Below, in pieces: positions 7,834-17,079 of a stretch of 64,000 nt of DNA. Below the pieces are notes generated by a model that saw only the letters and a program-made list of their open reading frames with translations, was not told the DNA's origin and did not search any database. Origin of the DNA: Arthrobacter roseus (GTDB lineage Bacteria; Actinomycetota; Actinomycetes; Actinomycetales; Micrococcaceae); assembly GCF_016907875.1 (NCBI RefSeq), contig NZ_JAFBCU010000001.1:1116001-1180000 (forward strand), in the 5' to 3' direction. The translations under genes were made by a program, and so were the position numbers. Position 1 is the first letter of the stretch; each line of letters opens with the position of its first letter.

Positions 7834-9456
7834 GTGAGTCTTCTGAAGCTTGATCGTGTCCCCATCCGCCGTGCACTGATTTCTGTTTACAACAAGACCG
7901 GGCTTGAGGAACTGGCCGCGGGGTTGCACCAGGCGGGAGTCAGTATTGTCTCAACCGGTTCCACCGCTCAGCGGATCGCTGCCGCCGGGGTACCTGTCAC
8001 CGAGGTCTCAGAGGTGACCGGTTTCCAGGAGTGCCTGGACGGGAGGGTGAAAACTCTTCACCCCCGTGTCCACGCCGGAATCCTGGCAGACCGACGTCGG
8101 CAGGAACACATAGATCAGCTGCGTGAGCTGGACGTCGAGGCGTTCGATCTCGTGGTGGTGAACCTGTACCCGTTCGTGGAGACCGTGAAGTCCGGCGCCG
8201 CGGAGAACGACGTCGTGGAGCAAATTGATATCGGCGGACCAGCGATGGTCCGGTCTGCCGCCAAAAATCATCCTTCGGTGGCCGTCGTGGTGGATCCGGC
8301 ACGCTACACGGACGTTGTGAACGCAGCTTCTCAAGGCGGCTTTGATCTCACCGCCCGACGCCGGCTGGCAGCCCTCGCCTTTGCGCACACAGCTGCCTAT
8401 GACAATTCAGTGGCGGCGTGGACTGCAGCGCAGTTCGGCGACGATCAGGGCGATTCGTTGGCGGTCCCCGCGTTCCCGGCTTACGCCGGATTGTCGCTGG
8501 AACGCTCAGAGGTTCTGCGCTACGGAGAAAATCCGCACCAAGCTGCTGCCCTCTATGTTGAGCAGGGAGCAGCGCCGGGTATTGCCCAAGCCGATCAGCT
8601 GCACGGTAAAGCAATGAGTTACAACAACTTTGTGGATGCGGACGCAGCGTTGCGAGCCGCCTTCGATTTCGCTGAACCAGCGGTCGCCATCGTCAAGCAC
8701 GCCAATCCGTGCGGGGTCGCCGTTGCTTCTGCGGACGCCAAGGACCTCATGGCCAACGCCCATGCCAAGGCCCACGCCTGCGATCCCGTATCCGCCTATG
8801 GCGGCGTGATCGCTGCCAACCGCGAGGTCACCGAGGGCATGGCACGGGCCATCAAGGACATTTTCACCGAGGTCGTCATCGCGCCCGGATTCGAGCCGGC
8901 TGCCCTGGAGATCTTGAAGACCAAGAAGAACATCCGATTGCTCACCCTCCCCGACGGCTATCGCCGAGAGCCTGTGGAAATGCGCCAGGTATCTGGCGGA
9001 GTGCTCCTCCAGATGGCGGATACCGTCGAGTCCGATGGCGATTCCGTCGAGAACTGGACGCTTGCTGCCGGTGAGGCGGCAGACGAAGCAACTCTGGCGG
9101 ACCTCGCTTTCGCGTGGAAGGCCTGTCGTGCTGCAAAATCGAACGCGATTCTGCTGGCCCACCATGGCGGCGCCGTCGGGGTAGGTATGGGGCAGGTCAA
9201 TCGGCTGGACTCCTGCCGGCTCGCAGTGGAGCGCGCCAATACTCTGGGCGGCGAAGGTCAGGAGCGTGCGCGCGGTTCCGTAGCGGCGTCGGACGCGTTC
9301 TTCCCCTTCGCGGACGGCCTGCAGATCCTCATCGACGCCGGTGTCCGCGCCGTGGTCCAGCCCGGCGGTTCGGTGCGAGATGAGGAAGTGATTGCGGCTG
9401 CGAAAGCCACCGGAATCACCATGTACTTCACCGGATCGCGGCACTTCTTTCACTGA
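7834..9456 (+). CDS. purH: Bifunctional AICAR transformylase / IMP cyclohydrolase (PurH)
   Basis: 540 aa, about the usual length. It performs the last two steps of IMP synthesis. The N-terminal MGS-like cyclohydrolase domain (about 1-150) shows [12 protein letters not shown] and [12 protein letters not shown]. The transformylase domain shows [22 protein letters not shown] and the C-terminal [16 protein letters not shown] ending typical of PurH. The GTG start has GGAGT upstream, and a TAAGCT box at 7789-7794 would give a leader of roughly 30 bases. This gene and purN use the same cofactor, 10-formyl-THF. Confidence 0.97.
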   Translation: MSLLKLDRVPIRRALISVYNKTGLEELAAGLHQAGVSIVSTGSTAQRIAAAGVPVTEVSEVTGFQECLDGRVKTLHPRVHAGILADRRRQEHIDQLRELDVEAFDLVVVNLYPFVETVKSGAAENDVVEQIDIGGPAMVRSAAKNHPSVAVVVDPARYTDVVNAASQGGFDLTARRRLAALAFAHTAAYDNSVAAWTAAQFGDDQGDSLAVPAFPAYAGLSLERSEVLRYGENPHQAAALYVEQGAAPGIAQADQLHGKAMSYNNFVDADAALRAAFDFAEPAVAIVKHANPCGVAVASADAKDLMANAHAKAHACDPVSAYGGVIAANREVTEGMARAIKDIFTEVVIAPGFEPAALEILKTKKNIRLLTLPDGYRREPVEMRQVSGGVLLQMADTVESDGDSVENWTLAAGEAADEATLADLAFAWKACRAAKSNAILLAHHGGAVGVGMGQVNRLDSCRLAVERANTLGGEGQERARGSVAASDAFFPFADGLQILIDAGVRAVVQPGGSVRDEEVIAAAKATGITMYFTGSRHFFH

Positions 9457-9591
9457 AATTTTGATCCAACTGGGGTGCGGAGCGGACACTAGCGCATTTA
9501 GAGGCATATTAGGCCTTGTGGCATAGTTGGGTCAGGACACAACCCGGAAATAACAGGGGCTCACAAGGCCCTGACGATGCAAGGAGAACGT

Positions 9592-10821
9592 GTGGCTGAC
9601 ACACAGAAGATTAAGGTCCAGGGTTCGGTTGTAGAGCTCGACGGCGACGAGATGACGCGCATCATCTGGCAGTTCATCAAGGAACGCCTCATCCACCCTT
9701 ATCTGGATGTTGATCTGTTGTACTTCGATCTGTCGATCCAGAACCGCGATGCCACCGATGATCAGGTGACCATTGATGCTGCGAACGCCATCAAGGAGCA
9801 CAGTGTCGGCGTCAAGTGCGCCACCATCACCCCTGATGAGGCGCGCGTTGAAGAGTTCGGCCTGAAGAAGATGTGGGTTTCGCCCAACGGCACCATCCGC
9901 AACATCCTCGGCGGCGTGGTCTTCCGCGAACCGATCATCATCTCCAACATTCCGCGGCTGGTCCCGGGCTGGAACAAGCCGATCATCATTGGGCGCCACG
10001 CGCACGGTGATCAGTACAAGGCCACGAACTTCAAGGTTCCCGGCGCCGGTACTCTGACCCTGACCTACACGCCCAAGGACGGCGGCCAGGAGATCAAGCA
10101 TGAAGTCGTCACCTACGGTGAAGACGGTGGCGTTGCGATGGGCATGTACAACTTCAACGATTCAATTCGTGATTTTGCCCGTGCATCCTTCGCCTACGGC
10201 CTGCAGCGGAACTACCCGGTATACCTGTCCACCAAGAACACCATTCTCAAGGCTTATGACGGCCAGTTCAAGGACCTCTTCCAGGAAGTCTTTGACGCCG
10301 AATTTAAGGACCAGTTCGACGCCGCCGGCCTCACGTATGAGCACCGTCTGATCGATGACATGGTGGCTTCGGCAATGAAGTGGGAGGGCGGTTACGTCTG
10401 GGCGTGCAAGAACTACGACGGCGACGTCCAGTCGGACACTGTGGCGCAGGGCTTCGGTTCGCTGGGCCTCATGACGTCCGTGCTCATGACGCCTGACGGC
10501 AAGACCGTTGAAGCGGAGGCTGCCCACGGTACGGTGACTCGTCACTACCGGCAGCACCAGCAGGGTAAGCCCACCTCCACCAACCCGATTGCGTCGATCT
10601 TCGCGTGGACTCGTGGTCTGATGCACCGTGGCAAGCTGGACAACACCCCGGAGGTCACCGAGTTCGCTCAGACTCTGGAAGACGTCGTCATCAAGACTGT
10701 TGAATCGGGCAAGATGACGAAGGACCTGGCTTTGCTGGTTGGCGCGGACGCACAGTACCTGACCACCGAGGAGTTCCTCGCGGCGCTTGACGAAAACCTT
10801 TCGGCGCGCTTGGCCAAGTAG
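9592..10821 (+). CDS. icd: NADP-dependent isocitrate dehydrogenase, homodimeric type
   Basis: 409 aa from the GTG at 9592, chosen because AAGGAG lies 5 bases before it; the in-frame ATG at 9577 has no such site. The protein is of the dimeric NADP type shared with eukaryotes, not the E. coli type. Motifs seen include [11 protein letters not shown] (NADP/substrate region), [16 protein letters not shown] and [12 protein letters not shown]. It oxidises isocitrate to 2-oxoglutarate with NADPH formation in the TCA cycle. The gene stands alone, closed by a strong hairpin. Confidence 0.96.
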   Translation: MADTQKIKVQGSVVELDGDEMTRIIWQFIKERLIHPYLDVDLLYFDLSIQNRDATDDQVTIDAANAIKEHSVGVKCATITPDEARVEEFGLKKMWVSPNGTIRNILGGVVFREPIIISNIPRLVPGWNKPIIIGRHAHGDQYKATNFKVPGAGTLTLTYTPKDGGQEIKHEVVTYGEDGGVAMGMYNFNDSIRDFARASFAYGLQRNYPVYLSTKNTILKAYDGQFKDLFQEVFDAEFKDQFDAAGLTYEHRLIDDMVASAMKWEGGYVWACKNYDGDVQSDTVAQGFGSLGLMTSVLMTPDGKTVEAEAAHGTVTRHYRQHQQGKPTSTNPIASIFAWTRGLMHRGKLDNTPEVTEFAQTLEDVVIKTVESGKMTKDLALLVGADAQYLTTEEFLAALDENLSARLAK

Positions 10822-10836
10822 GGCGCAACGTTCCAC

Positions 10837-10884
10837 CTCATGGGCCATTCTCCGGGCAGGCCGCCGCGGAGAATGGCCCATGAG
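10837..10884. terminator. Bidirectional terminator between icd and the oxidoreductase gene
   Basis: Perfect 18-bp arms (10837-10854 and 10867-10884) around a 12-base loop sit between two convergent genes. The right arm ends just inside 5 bases of the minus-strand stop codon. Confidence 0.8.
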
Positions 10885-10888
10885 TGCT

Positions 10889-11983
10889 TTAAGGGGTGGT
10901 CTCTGCGGCGTCGTCGTTCGCGTAGTGGACACCAAGTTGCTTCCGAACGTCGTCGAAGATTTCCATGGTGGCGAGCGAGTGCGCTAACGGCATGGTTGCG
11001 CTTTGCGTCCGCCCGTCCTGGACGCAGCGGGTAACCTCGCGTAGCTCGTACGTGTACCCGTTGCCCACCGGGGCAAAGCGTTCCACGCGCGGCTGAGCGT
11101 CACCCGCCGCCATGATGTTCAGTTCCAGCGGATGATGGAGCGGGGCGCCGGTTCGCAGCCACCCGAGACTTCCACACACTGTGGCGGTGCGGGGCGAGGA
11201 GGCCACCAACGACGTCGTGAGCTGTGCGTGGGAGCCGGAGGCGTAGCGAAGTGTGAGTGCGTTCTGGACGTCTACGCCGTCGTCGTTGAGATGGCCTGAG
11301 GCACGAACCTCGTCTGGAAAACCGAGGGTACCCAACGCCCAGGTCAGCGGGTAGACAGCAAGGTCCAGCAACGCACCGCCACCGGCGGCTGGGGCCCAGA
11401 TACGACTTGCCGGATCCAGCGGTGCCTTAAAGCCAAGATCCGCCTGAACCCACTGGATGTCGCCAAGCTCACCTGAGCGGATGATCTGCCATGCCCGGTT
11501 GAGTGAGGGGAGGAAACGGCTCCAGACTGCCTCCATGAGGAAGACCCCCTGTATGGCTGCGAGCTCAGTGAGTGCCCGTGCCTCCCAGGCGTTGATGGTC
11601 AGAGATTTCTCGCAGAGGACATGCTTTCCCGCTTCAAGTGCCGCCTGGACTATCTCATAGTGCTGCCCGTGGGGCGCAGCAACATAGACAATGTCCACGT
11701 CCGGGTCCTGACACAGCAGACGGTACCCGGAGATGGGACCGGTATCTGAGTAGGCGCGGGCAAAGCCAAAGCGTGCCGCGAACGCCTGGGCCTTATCGGC
11801 TGTGCGGGAACTGACCGCGTGGAGTACGGCATCTTCGAGGAGGGCAATGTCTGCGCTGACGGTTGCGGCAATCTTCCCGGTTGCCACGACTCCCCACCGG
11901 AGGGATTGCCCAGTGGGCGACGTCGGATTTTCCTGTTCGTTCAGCGCTGGGGCATGGATGGGCAGGCGAGAATCATGGTCCAT
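10889..11983 (-). CDS. Gfo/Idh/MocA family NAD(P)-dependent oxidoreductase
   Basis: 364 aa. After about 25 variable residues comes a Rossmann start (LRWGVVATGKIAATV). The family's second-domain entry follows: VAAPHGQHYEIVQAALEAGK, and then the EKP-type motif as CEKSLTINAWEA, with Ser in place of Pro. The usual C-terminal alpha/beta substrate domain is present. Members oxidise or isomerise sugars, inositols or dihydrodiols, and the exact substrate is not readable. The gene is monocistronic, divergent from the protease genes. Confidence 0.88.
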   Translation of the reverse strand: MDHDSRLPIHAPALNEQENPTSPTGQSLRWGVVATGKIAATVSADIALLEDAVLHAVSSRTADKAQAFAARFGFARAYSDTGPISGYRLLCQDPDVDIVYVAAPHGQHYEIVQAALEAGKHVLCEKSLTINAWEARALTELAAIQGVFLMEAVWSRFLPSLNRAWQIIRSGELGDIQWVQADLGFKAPLDPASRIWAPAAGGGALLDLAVYPLTWALGTLGFPDEVRASGHLNDDGVDVQNALTLRYASGSHAQLTTSLVASSPRTATVCGSLGWLRTGAPLHHPLELNIMAAGDAQPRVERFAPVGNGYTYELREVTRCVQDGRTQSATMPLAHSLATMEIFDDVRKQLGVHYANDDAAETTP

Positions 11984-12126
11984 GAAGCGTATTTACTCAC
12001 ACGTTCTACAGCGTGTCAACGAATCGTGTCCATTTTGGGACAACTTTGCGCAAACTCTCATTCATTTCACAGATTTGTGGCAGAAAGCTGCCAAGGGTCT
12101 CTACCTTTGGAACAGCCCGCAGAAAT

Positions 12127-12140
12127 CAAACGATCGTTTG
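12127..12140. promoter_or_regulatory. 14-bp palindrome, candidate operator upstream of the protease pair
   Basis: CAAACGATCGTTTG is a perfect palindrome about 75 bases before the first protease start, within the 232-base gap between divergent genes. This size and symmetry suit a dimeric repressor or activator. No regulator gene is adjacent, so the binding protein is unknown. Confidence 0.45.
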
Positions 12141-12215
12141 GCTGACAACGGGCCGCCTCAATAACACCTCCGGATAGCGCAATGGAGCGCCCACCGGACG
12201 TAGCAAAGGATGAAC

Positions 12216-12941
12216 ATGATCAGGAAGAAACTACTGGGCGGCGCAGCAATCGTAGCGCTGGCCCTCATGGGAACTGCCGGAGCGTCAACCGCTGCACCGA
12301 GCCCAGACCAGGCAAGCCCGAACATTGTCGGTGGCGACACGATCCCCATCAGCAGTGCTCCGTACGCGGTGCAGATCCACGTGAACTCCACGGGAAATGC
12401 GTTCAACTGCTCCGGTTCCCTCATCTCCTCCCAATGGGTATTGACTGCACGCCACTGTGAAGGAACCAAGTCAGTCCGTCTGGGCTCCAGCTCACTGAAT
12501 CAGGGAACACTGCGCACCGTGGCTGCTGACTATGCATGGTCCGGCGGGGACGTGCGGCTGCTGAAGCTCAGCACCCCGTACTACGGAACAACAGTGACGC
12601 TGAACAAGGATCGCGTGTCAGTCAACCAGGCCGCGGACGCGTACGGTTGGGGCCGCACGTGCGGAGCCTGTTCGGCGTCGTCCCTCCTCAAGCACGCCAG
12701 CGTGAAGATCACCGGAGGGTCCTACGACGCCTACAACGGTCCCGCCGTCGAAACCTACGGTGTCGACGGACAGGTCTACAAGGGCGACTCCGGCGGACCT
12801 CTCATGGTCGGCGGCCAGCAGTCAGGTGTTCTGTCCACTGGTGGCGGAAACCCGGACAGTATCTACCGTTACGCCAATTACGCCTACGTTTACCACGCCA
12901 TGCCGTGGATCACGTCAGTCAGCGGAGTTACCGGACAATAA
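12216..12941 (+). CDS. Secreted chymotrypsin-fold serine protease (family S1), copy 1
   Basis: 241 aa from the ATG at 12216 (AAAGGA 5 bases upstream; an ATG at 12210 is too close to it). A signal peptide of about 25 residues is followed by a short propeptide and the mature N-terminus IVGG at residue 37. The catalytic triad is His80 (LTARHC), Asp112 (GGDVRLLKL) and Ser192 (GDSGGP). Cys65-Cys81 is the conserved His-loop disulfide; an extra pair, Cys149/Cys152, is absent from copy 2. The residue six before Ser192, which sets the S1 pocket, is Gln186 rather than the Asp of trypsin, and the usual Cys of the pocket loop is Tyr. It is an extracellular protease of uncertain specificity. Confidence 0.93.
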   Translation: MIRKKLLGGAAIVALALMGTAGASTAAPSPDQASPNIVGGDTIPISSAPYAVQIHVNSTGNAFNCSGSLISSQWVLTARHCEGTKSVRLGSSSLNQGTLRTVAADYAWSGGDVRLLKLSTPYYGTTVTLNKDRVSVNQAADAYGWGRTCGACSASSLLKHASVKITGGSYDAYNGPAVETYGVDGQVYKGDSGGPLMVGGQQSGVLSTGGGNPDSIYRYANYAYVYHAMPWITSVSGVTGQ

Positions 12942-12959
12942 GTAGTAGGAGAATAAACG

Positions 12960-13679
12960 ATGAAAAAGAACTTGAAATTTGCAGGCATCGCAGCAGTTGC
13001 AGCCATGGCGCTAGCCGGCCCGGCAGCAGCAAACGCTGCTCCCAGCCCCGACACAGCATCGCCGAACATTGTTGGCGGCAATGAAGTCAGCATCAACGCT
13101 GCTCCCTTTGCCGCCCAGGTGTACTCCAATGGCAACTTCACCTGCTCCGCATCGCAGATCTCCTCGCAGTGGGTTCTCACCGCGAAGCACTGCGTAGGGG
13201 GCAACATGTCCGTGAACCTTGGCTCGGGCCGGCTCGGCAGCGGTACGAACGTGGCAGTTTCCACCTACTACTCCTACAATGGCGGTGACTTGGCACTGCT
13301 GAAGCTGCGGAGCCCGTACTACGGCAACTACGCCAGTCTGGAAGCTGACAAGCTTCAGTACACCACCGGTGGCAGCATCTTCGGGTGGGGCCGCACAACA
13401 CCGGACGGACCAGCATCGTCCCAGCTGAAGACCGCCAATGTCTACATTGACGGTCTCGCAACGGATGCCTACAACGGCCCGGCCTACCGTAATTACGGCG
13501 TGAACGGTCAAGCCTGGAAGGGCGACTCAGGGGGCCCTCTGGTGATCAACGGGAAGGTTATCGGAGTTGCGTCCACCAGTGCGAGTGGCGGAAGTGACAC
13601 GAGTGCTTACTCCTGGTACTCGTCCGTTCCCCACGGCATCAACTGGATCACCTCGGTGTCGGGAGTCAGTGGATCCTGA
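12960..13679 (+). CDS. Secreted chymotrypsin-fold serine protease (family S1), copy 2
   Basis: 239 aa, a clear tandem paralogue of the preceding gene 18 bases away, with its own TAGGAG ribosome site. Signal peptide, propeptide APSPDTASPN and mature IVGG at residue 37 line up with copy 1. The triad is His77 (LTAKHC), Asp110 (GGDLALLKL) and Ser190 (GDSGGP). Cys62-Cys78 is the only disulfide. As in copy 1 the pocket position is Gln184 and the pocket-loop Cys is replaced, here by Trp. The shared oddities show they arose before duplication. Both are probably made from one mRNA and act outside the cell. Confidence 0.93.
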   Translation: MKKNLKFAGIAAVAAMALAGPAAANAAPSPDTASPNIVGGNEVSINAAPFAAQVYSNGNFTCSASQISSQWVLTAKHCVGGNMSVNLGSGRLGSGTNVAVSTYYSYNGGDLALLKLRSPYYGNYASLEADKLQYTTGGSIFGWGRTTPDGPASSQLKTANVYIDGLATDAYNGPAYRNYGVNGQAWKGDSGGPLVINGKVIGVASTSASGGSDTSAYSWYSSVPHGINWITSVSGVSGS

Positions 13680-13690
13680 TTTCGCACCAG

Positions 13691-13754
13691 TGACCAATGG
13701 TCGCTCGTGGTTGCCCCAAACAGGGGATATCCAGCCACGAGCGGCCATTGGTCA
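13691..13754. terminator. Bidirectional terminator between the proteases and the ABC permease
   Basis: Arms of 20 bp (13691-13710 and 13735-13754) differ at one position. The loop holds a smaller CCCC/GGGG hairpin. The element lies between convergent genes only 13 bases from the protease stop. Confidence 0.75.
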
Positions 13755-13763
13755 TTTAAATGC

Positions 13764-14651
13764 TCAGCCCTTGACGGAGCCGCTCATGAGCCCGCCGACA
13801 AAGTACTTGCCGAGCAGGATGTACACGATCAGCGTGGGAATGGACGCAATCAATGCGCCCGCCATGGACGCCCCATAGTCCGTCAGCTGGCCACCGGCCA
13901 GGAAGCTCAGGGCGATCGTCACGGGGCCGTTACTTCCGGAGGAGAAGAACGCTGCAAAGAGATAGTCATTCCACACTGCTGTGAACTGCCAGATAATCAC
14001 GACCACGAACCCAGGAGCGGACAGCGGAATAATGACCGAGGCGTAGGTGCGCAGGAGTCCGGCGCCGTCCATCCTCGAGGCCTCAATGAGCTCGGTTGGG
14101 ATGGACTCATAATAGTTGCGGAAGATCAGCGTGCAGATGGGGATGCCGTAGACAATATGCAGCAGGAGCAGCGATGGTATGCCGCCGGGAACACCGAGGT
14201 TCTGCAGCAACTGAGTTAGCGGAATCATGACGGCCTGGTAGGGGATGAACATGCCAAACAGGATCATGGTGAAGACCAGATTGGCGTAGGGGAAGCGCCA
14301 GCGGGAGAGGACAAAACCATTCATGGAGCCCATCACGGCTGAAATGATCGACGCCGGTATGACCAGTGCAAACGTCCTACCCAGTGAGGGAGAAAGGGTT
14401 TCCCAGGCCTTGACCCAGCCGTCGGTGACCCACTCCGTGGGGAGGTACCACGCCGTGGACGGATCGGCGTCGGATGCTCCTTTGAAACTGGTCACCACCA
14501 GAACGTAAGCGGGAATGAGCACAAAAATCACGCCGACCAGCAGTAGCGCATACTTCAGCGTACGGTTCAGCTTTGGCCTGGCAGATCGCTTGCCGCGACG
14601 GAGATCTCCAGCGTCGACGTCGGCCGTGGCCGGAACGGTTGCTGTAGTCAT
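13764..14651 (-). CDS. Carbohydrate ABC transporter permease, MalG type
   Basis: 295 aa from the ATG at 14651, which overlaps the stop of the upstream permease in a TGATG, so the two are translationally coupled. Six hydrophobic segments are present. The EAA loop that docks the ATPase reads EASRMDGAGLLRTYASVIIPL. The C-terminus GLMSGSVKG is typical of MalG/CUT1 permeases. It forms the membrane channel with the next gene for an oligosaccharide or polyol taken from the binding protein. No ATPase gene lies in the cluster. Confidence 0.92.
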   Translation of the reverse strand: MTTATVPATADVDAGDLRRGKRSARPKLNRTLKYALLLVGVIFVLIPAYVLVVTSFKGASDADPSTAWYLPTEWVTDGWVKAWETLSPSLGRTFALVIPASIISAVMGSMNGFVLSRWRFPYANLVFTMILFGMFIPYQAVMIPLTQLLQNLGVPGGIPSLLLLHIVYGIPICTLIFRNYYESIPTELIEASRMDGAGLLRTYASVIIPLSAPGFVVVIIWQFTAVWNDYLFAAFFSSGSNGPVTIALSFLAGGQLTDYGASMAGALIASIPTLIVYILLGKYFVGGLMSGSVKG

Positions 14652-15556
14652 CAGCGCTTCTCCTGACGTGAGGTGTAGACGAGGTAGGGGATGACCACGA
14701 GGGCTACGAGTACAAGCATGATCATGCCGATAGCGGCGGAGTCCGCATAGTCGCCGCCGATGTATTTGACCCACATCTCAGTGGCGGGCACCTGAATCGC
14801 GTAGGTGTTCGCGTCCGGGACAATGGCGCGGATAAGGTCAAAGAGTTTCAGCGACATGTGACCGATGATAATGACGGCCGAGAGCATTACGGGGCTGAGC
14901 TGCGGAAAGATGACATGCCGGTAGAGCTTCCATTCACTGCACCCATCGATGCGGGCAGCTTCACGCAACTCGTCGGGAATTCCACGGAACCCTGCGAGGA
15001 ACAGCGCCATGACGTATCCGGAAAGCTGCCATATGGCGGGAACCGCAATGGCCGCGATGCCCCAGTTGGGGTCCGACCACCACGAGTTCTGTAAGAACCC
15101 CAGCCCGACGTCATCGAGCAGACGATTGAGCCCGGACGCTCTTTCTCCACCAGGCTGGTCGGTCTGCAGGCTGGACAGGAGCCAGCGCCAGACAACACCC
15201 GAAGCGATGAACGAAACGGCCATGGGTGCCAGATATACGGAGCGGAAGAAGCCTTCGCCGAAGGCGGGACGTTCCAGTATCCAGGCCCAGAGGAAACCGA
15301 AGATCAGCGTGCCCGCGAGGAAGACAACGGTCAGCAGACCCAGGTTTCGCAGCGAATGCTGGAAATCATCGTCTTGGAGCAGCCTGATGTAATTGTCAAA
15401 GCCCACGGATTTGGTGGCAGGCGCTGCCGTATGTTTGTTCGTCATCGAGATCTGCAGGTTCTGTCCAATCAGAACATAGACGAACACCGCCACGAGAATG
15501 ATGGATGGCGTCACGAGGAGCAGCGGCGGCCCCCAGGATTTGATGCGTTTAAACAT
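14651..15556 (-). CDS. Carbohydrate ABC transporter permease, MalF type
   Basis: 301 aa, six membrane segments. The EAA loop appears as REAARIDGCSEWKLYRHVIFP, and an N-terminal SMTNKH segment precedes the usual periplasmic-side domain. It is the partner of the MalG-type permease immediately downstream and lies 93 bases after the binding-protein gene, from which it is separated by a strong hairpin. The start is an ATG with a purine-rich site just upstream. Substrate is unknown. Confidence 0.92.
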   Translation of the reverse strand: MFKRIKSWGPPLLLVTPSIILVAVFVYVLIGQNLQISMTNKHTAAPATKSVGFDNYIRLLQDDDFQHSLRNLGLLTVVFLAGTLIFGFLWAWILERPAFGEGFFRSVYLAPMAVSFIASGVVWRWLLSSLQTDQPGGERASGLNRLLDDVGLGFLQNSWWSDPNWGIAAIAVPAIWQLSGYVMALFLAGFRGIPDELREAARIDGCSEWKLYRHVIFPQLSPVMLSAVIIIGHMSLKLFDLIRAIVPDANTYAIQVPATEMWVKYIGGDYADSAAIGMIMLVLVALVVIPYLVYTSRQEKR

Positions 15557-15590
15557 GGTTTTCTCCGTTGGCCCGGCGGACGGGCAGTAT

Positions 15591-15640
15591 ACGTAGGGAA
15601 GGGCGAACGGGCCTTTCGCCTCGTCCGCCCTTCCCTACGT
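15591..15640 (-). terminator. Hairpin between binding-protein and permease genes
   Basis: Perfect 15-bp arms (15591-15605 and 15626-15640) lie 10 bases past the binding-protein stop within a same-strand operon. Such elements usually stabilise the upstream message or cut read-through, so that the binding protein is made in excess over the membrane parts. Confidence 0.65.
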
Positions 15641-15649
15641 TGACCAACT

Positions 15650-16942
15650 TTACTTGCCAAACTTCTCGGCTATTTCGGCGGCCGACTTCTGCAGTGCGTC
15701 GACATCGCCGGTGCCTCCGAACTTATTGACAGCCGTGCTCAACTCGTTCATCCAGGAGACGGGTACAGCCGCACCGTGCGCCAGCGAGGAGACAATCGTG
15801 TTCTCCTTGAAGTCTGCGATTGCGCTTTTCTGATACTCGCTGAATTCTTCAACAGGAACGTCGGTACGGGCTGGGATCGATCCCTTGGCCGCGTTGAAGG
15901 CCTGCTGGCCCTCGACACTTGAGATCGTGTTCAGCCAGGCCTTGGAGCCAGCTGGATTCTCCGCTCCGACGGGCAGCGTAAAGGAATCCGCCAGGAAGTC
16001 GAAGATGCCATCAGTGCCCGGGGTGGGGAAATAGACATAGTCCTCGCCGGCAACTTTGCCGTCTTGCTGGAACTTTGCTTCAGCCCAGTCGCCCATTACG
16101 TTGTACGCGGCGGAGCCGTCTTCAACCAGCTGGGTGGCCGGCCCCCAGTCACTGAGCGTGTTTCGGTCCGAGTTGCTGTAGCTGAGGGCCTTCTTGTAGT
16201 TCTCGATGCCCTCCGTGACCTCAGATCCGGACCAGTCGGTACTGCCGTCCCAGAGCCCGTTGTATCCATCGGCTCCAAGCGTGGCAAGCATGATGTTCTC
16301 GAATAGCTGGACCTGCGTCCACGATCCGGCGACAGACAGGGGAGTCACGCCAGCGGCCTTGATCTTGTCCATGTCCGCGAACCAGGCGTCGAGGTCTTCG
16401 GGCGGGCTCTTTGGATCCAGCCCGGCCGCTTCGAGGACTTCAACGTTTGCCCAGACAACGTTGGCACGGTGGATATTGGATGGAACCGAGTAGATCTTGC
16501 CATCAACCGTTAGCCGCTCCATCAGGTCCGCAGGGAACGCGGACGCGAGGTCCTTTTCCTCGTAGAAGCTGCTGAGGTCTTCAAGCTGGTCCGCAACGAT
16601 GTAATCCTGTAGCTCCGCACCGGCATGTGCCTGGAAAGAATCCGGGGGATTCCCTGCCTGCAGCTGCGCTGCGAGTACGGCCTTCGCCTGACTGCCAGCC
16701 CCACCAGCTACGGCAAGGTTATTGAACGTGAGGTCCGGGTACTGCTCATTGAAAATGCTGACGAGGGCGTCGAGGCCCGCTTTTTCGGAACCGTCAGCCC
16801 ACCAGGTGAACACACCGACTTCTCCCGTTGCTTCGCTGGCGTTGGCCTCATCGGCGGAAGGAGTAGTGCTGTCACCTCCGCAGGCAGTAAGAGCCAGTGC
16901 CACTGCTGCGGCACCGGCAAGCATTGATAGGCTGCGTCGCAT
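15650..16942 (-). CDS. Extracellular sugar-binding lipoprotein (family 1 SBP)
   Basis: 430 aa. The signal peptide ends in lipobox LTAC with the lipidated Cys at residue 21. The mature protein has the family 1 features: VFTWWADGSEKAGLDALVSI near the start, a PDSFQAHAG segment, and hinge and C-lobe sequences such as AAYNVMGDWAEAKF. It captures a sugar outside the cell and hands it to the two permeases downstream. GGAGG precedes the ATG. The sequence 5' of the gene holds repeats that the upstream ROK regulator may bind. Confidence 0.93.
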   Translation of the reverse strand: MRRSLSMLAGAAAVALALTACGGDSTTPSADEANASEATGEVGVFTWWADGSEKAGLDALVSIFNEQYPDLTFNNLAVAGGAGSQAKAVLAAQLQAGNPPDSFQAHAGAELQDYIVADQLEDLSSFYEEKDLASAFPADLMERLTVDGKIYSVPSNIHRANVVWANVEVLEAAGLDPKSPPEDLDAWFADMDKIKAAGVTPLSVAGSWTQVQLFENIMLATLGADGYNGLWDGSTDWSGSEVTEGIENYKKALSYSNSDRNTLSDWGPATQLVEDGSAAYNVMGDWAEAKFQQDGKVAGEDYVYFPTPGTDGIFDFLADSFTLPVGAENPAGSKAWLNTISSVEGQQAFNAAKGSIPARTDVPVEEFSEYQKSAIADFKENTIVSSLAHGAAVPVSWMNELSTAVNKFGGTGDVDALQKSAAEIAEKFGK

Positions 16943-17030
16943 TTCGCCTCCAGATTTAAGTGATGTGCGGTGGGATCAGCGAACTGAGTCGCGTGATGAG
17001 ATGAGTTAACCTCGTCACACCCCTGCCGTC

Positions 17031-17077
17031 AAGTGTTAAACACAACCATGGGTACTTGCCGCCGAGATGTAACACTT
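17031..17077. promoter_or_regulatory. Candidate ROK-regulator operator
   Basis: AAGTGTTA (17031-17038) and its inverse TAACACTT (17070-17077) flank the space before the binding-protein gene. The first copy is part of GTGTTAAACAC (17033-17043), a palindrome with 5-bp arms. Placement between the ROK gene and its likely target makes this the best operator candidate in the cluster. Confidence 0.4.
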
Positions 17078-17079
17078 TA

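Noticed and set aside
10162-10935. 257-codon frame antisense to icd
   Set aside because: No protein features, it covers the terminator region, and icd on the other strand is certain.
12210-13679. Tandem proteases as the remains of a mobile element
   Set aside because: There are no transposase, terminal repeats or base-composition change; a local gene duplication is enough.
13707-14219. 170-codon plus-strand frame over the terminator and the MalG-type permease
   Set aside because: It overlaps a terminator and a certain gene on the other strand and has no recognisable domain.
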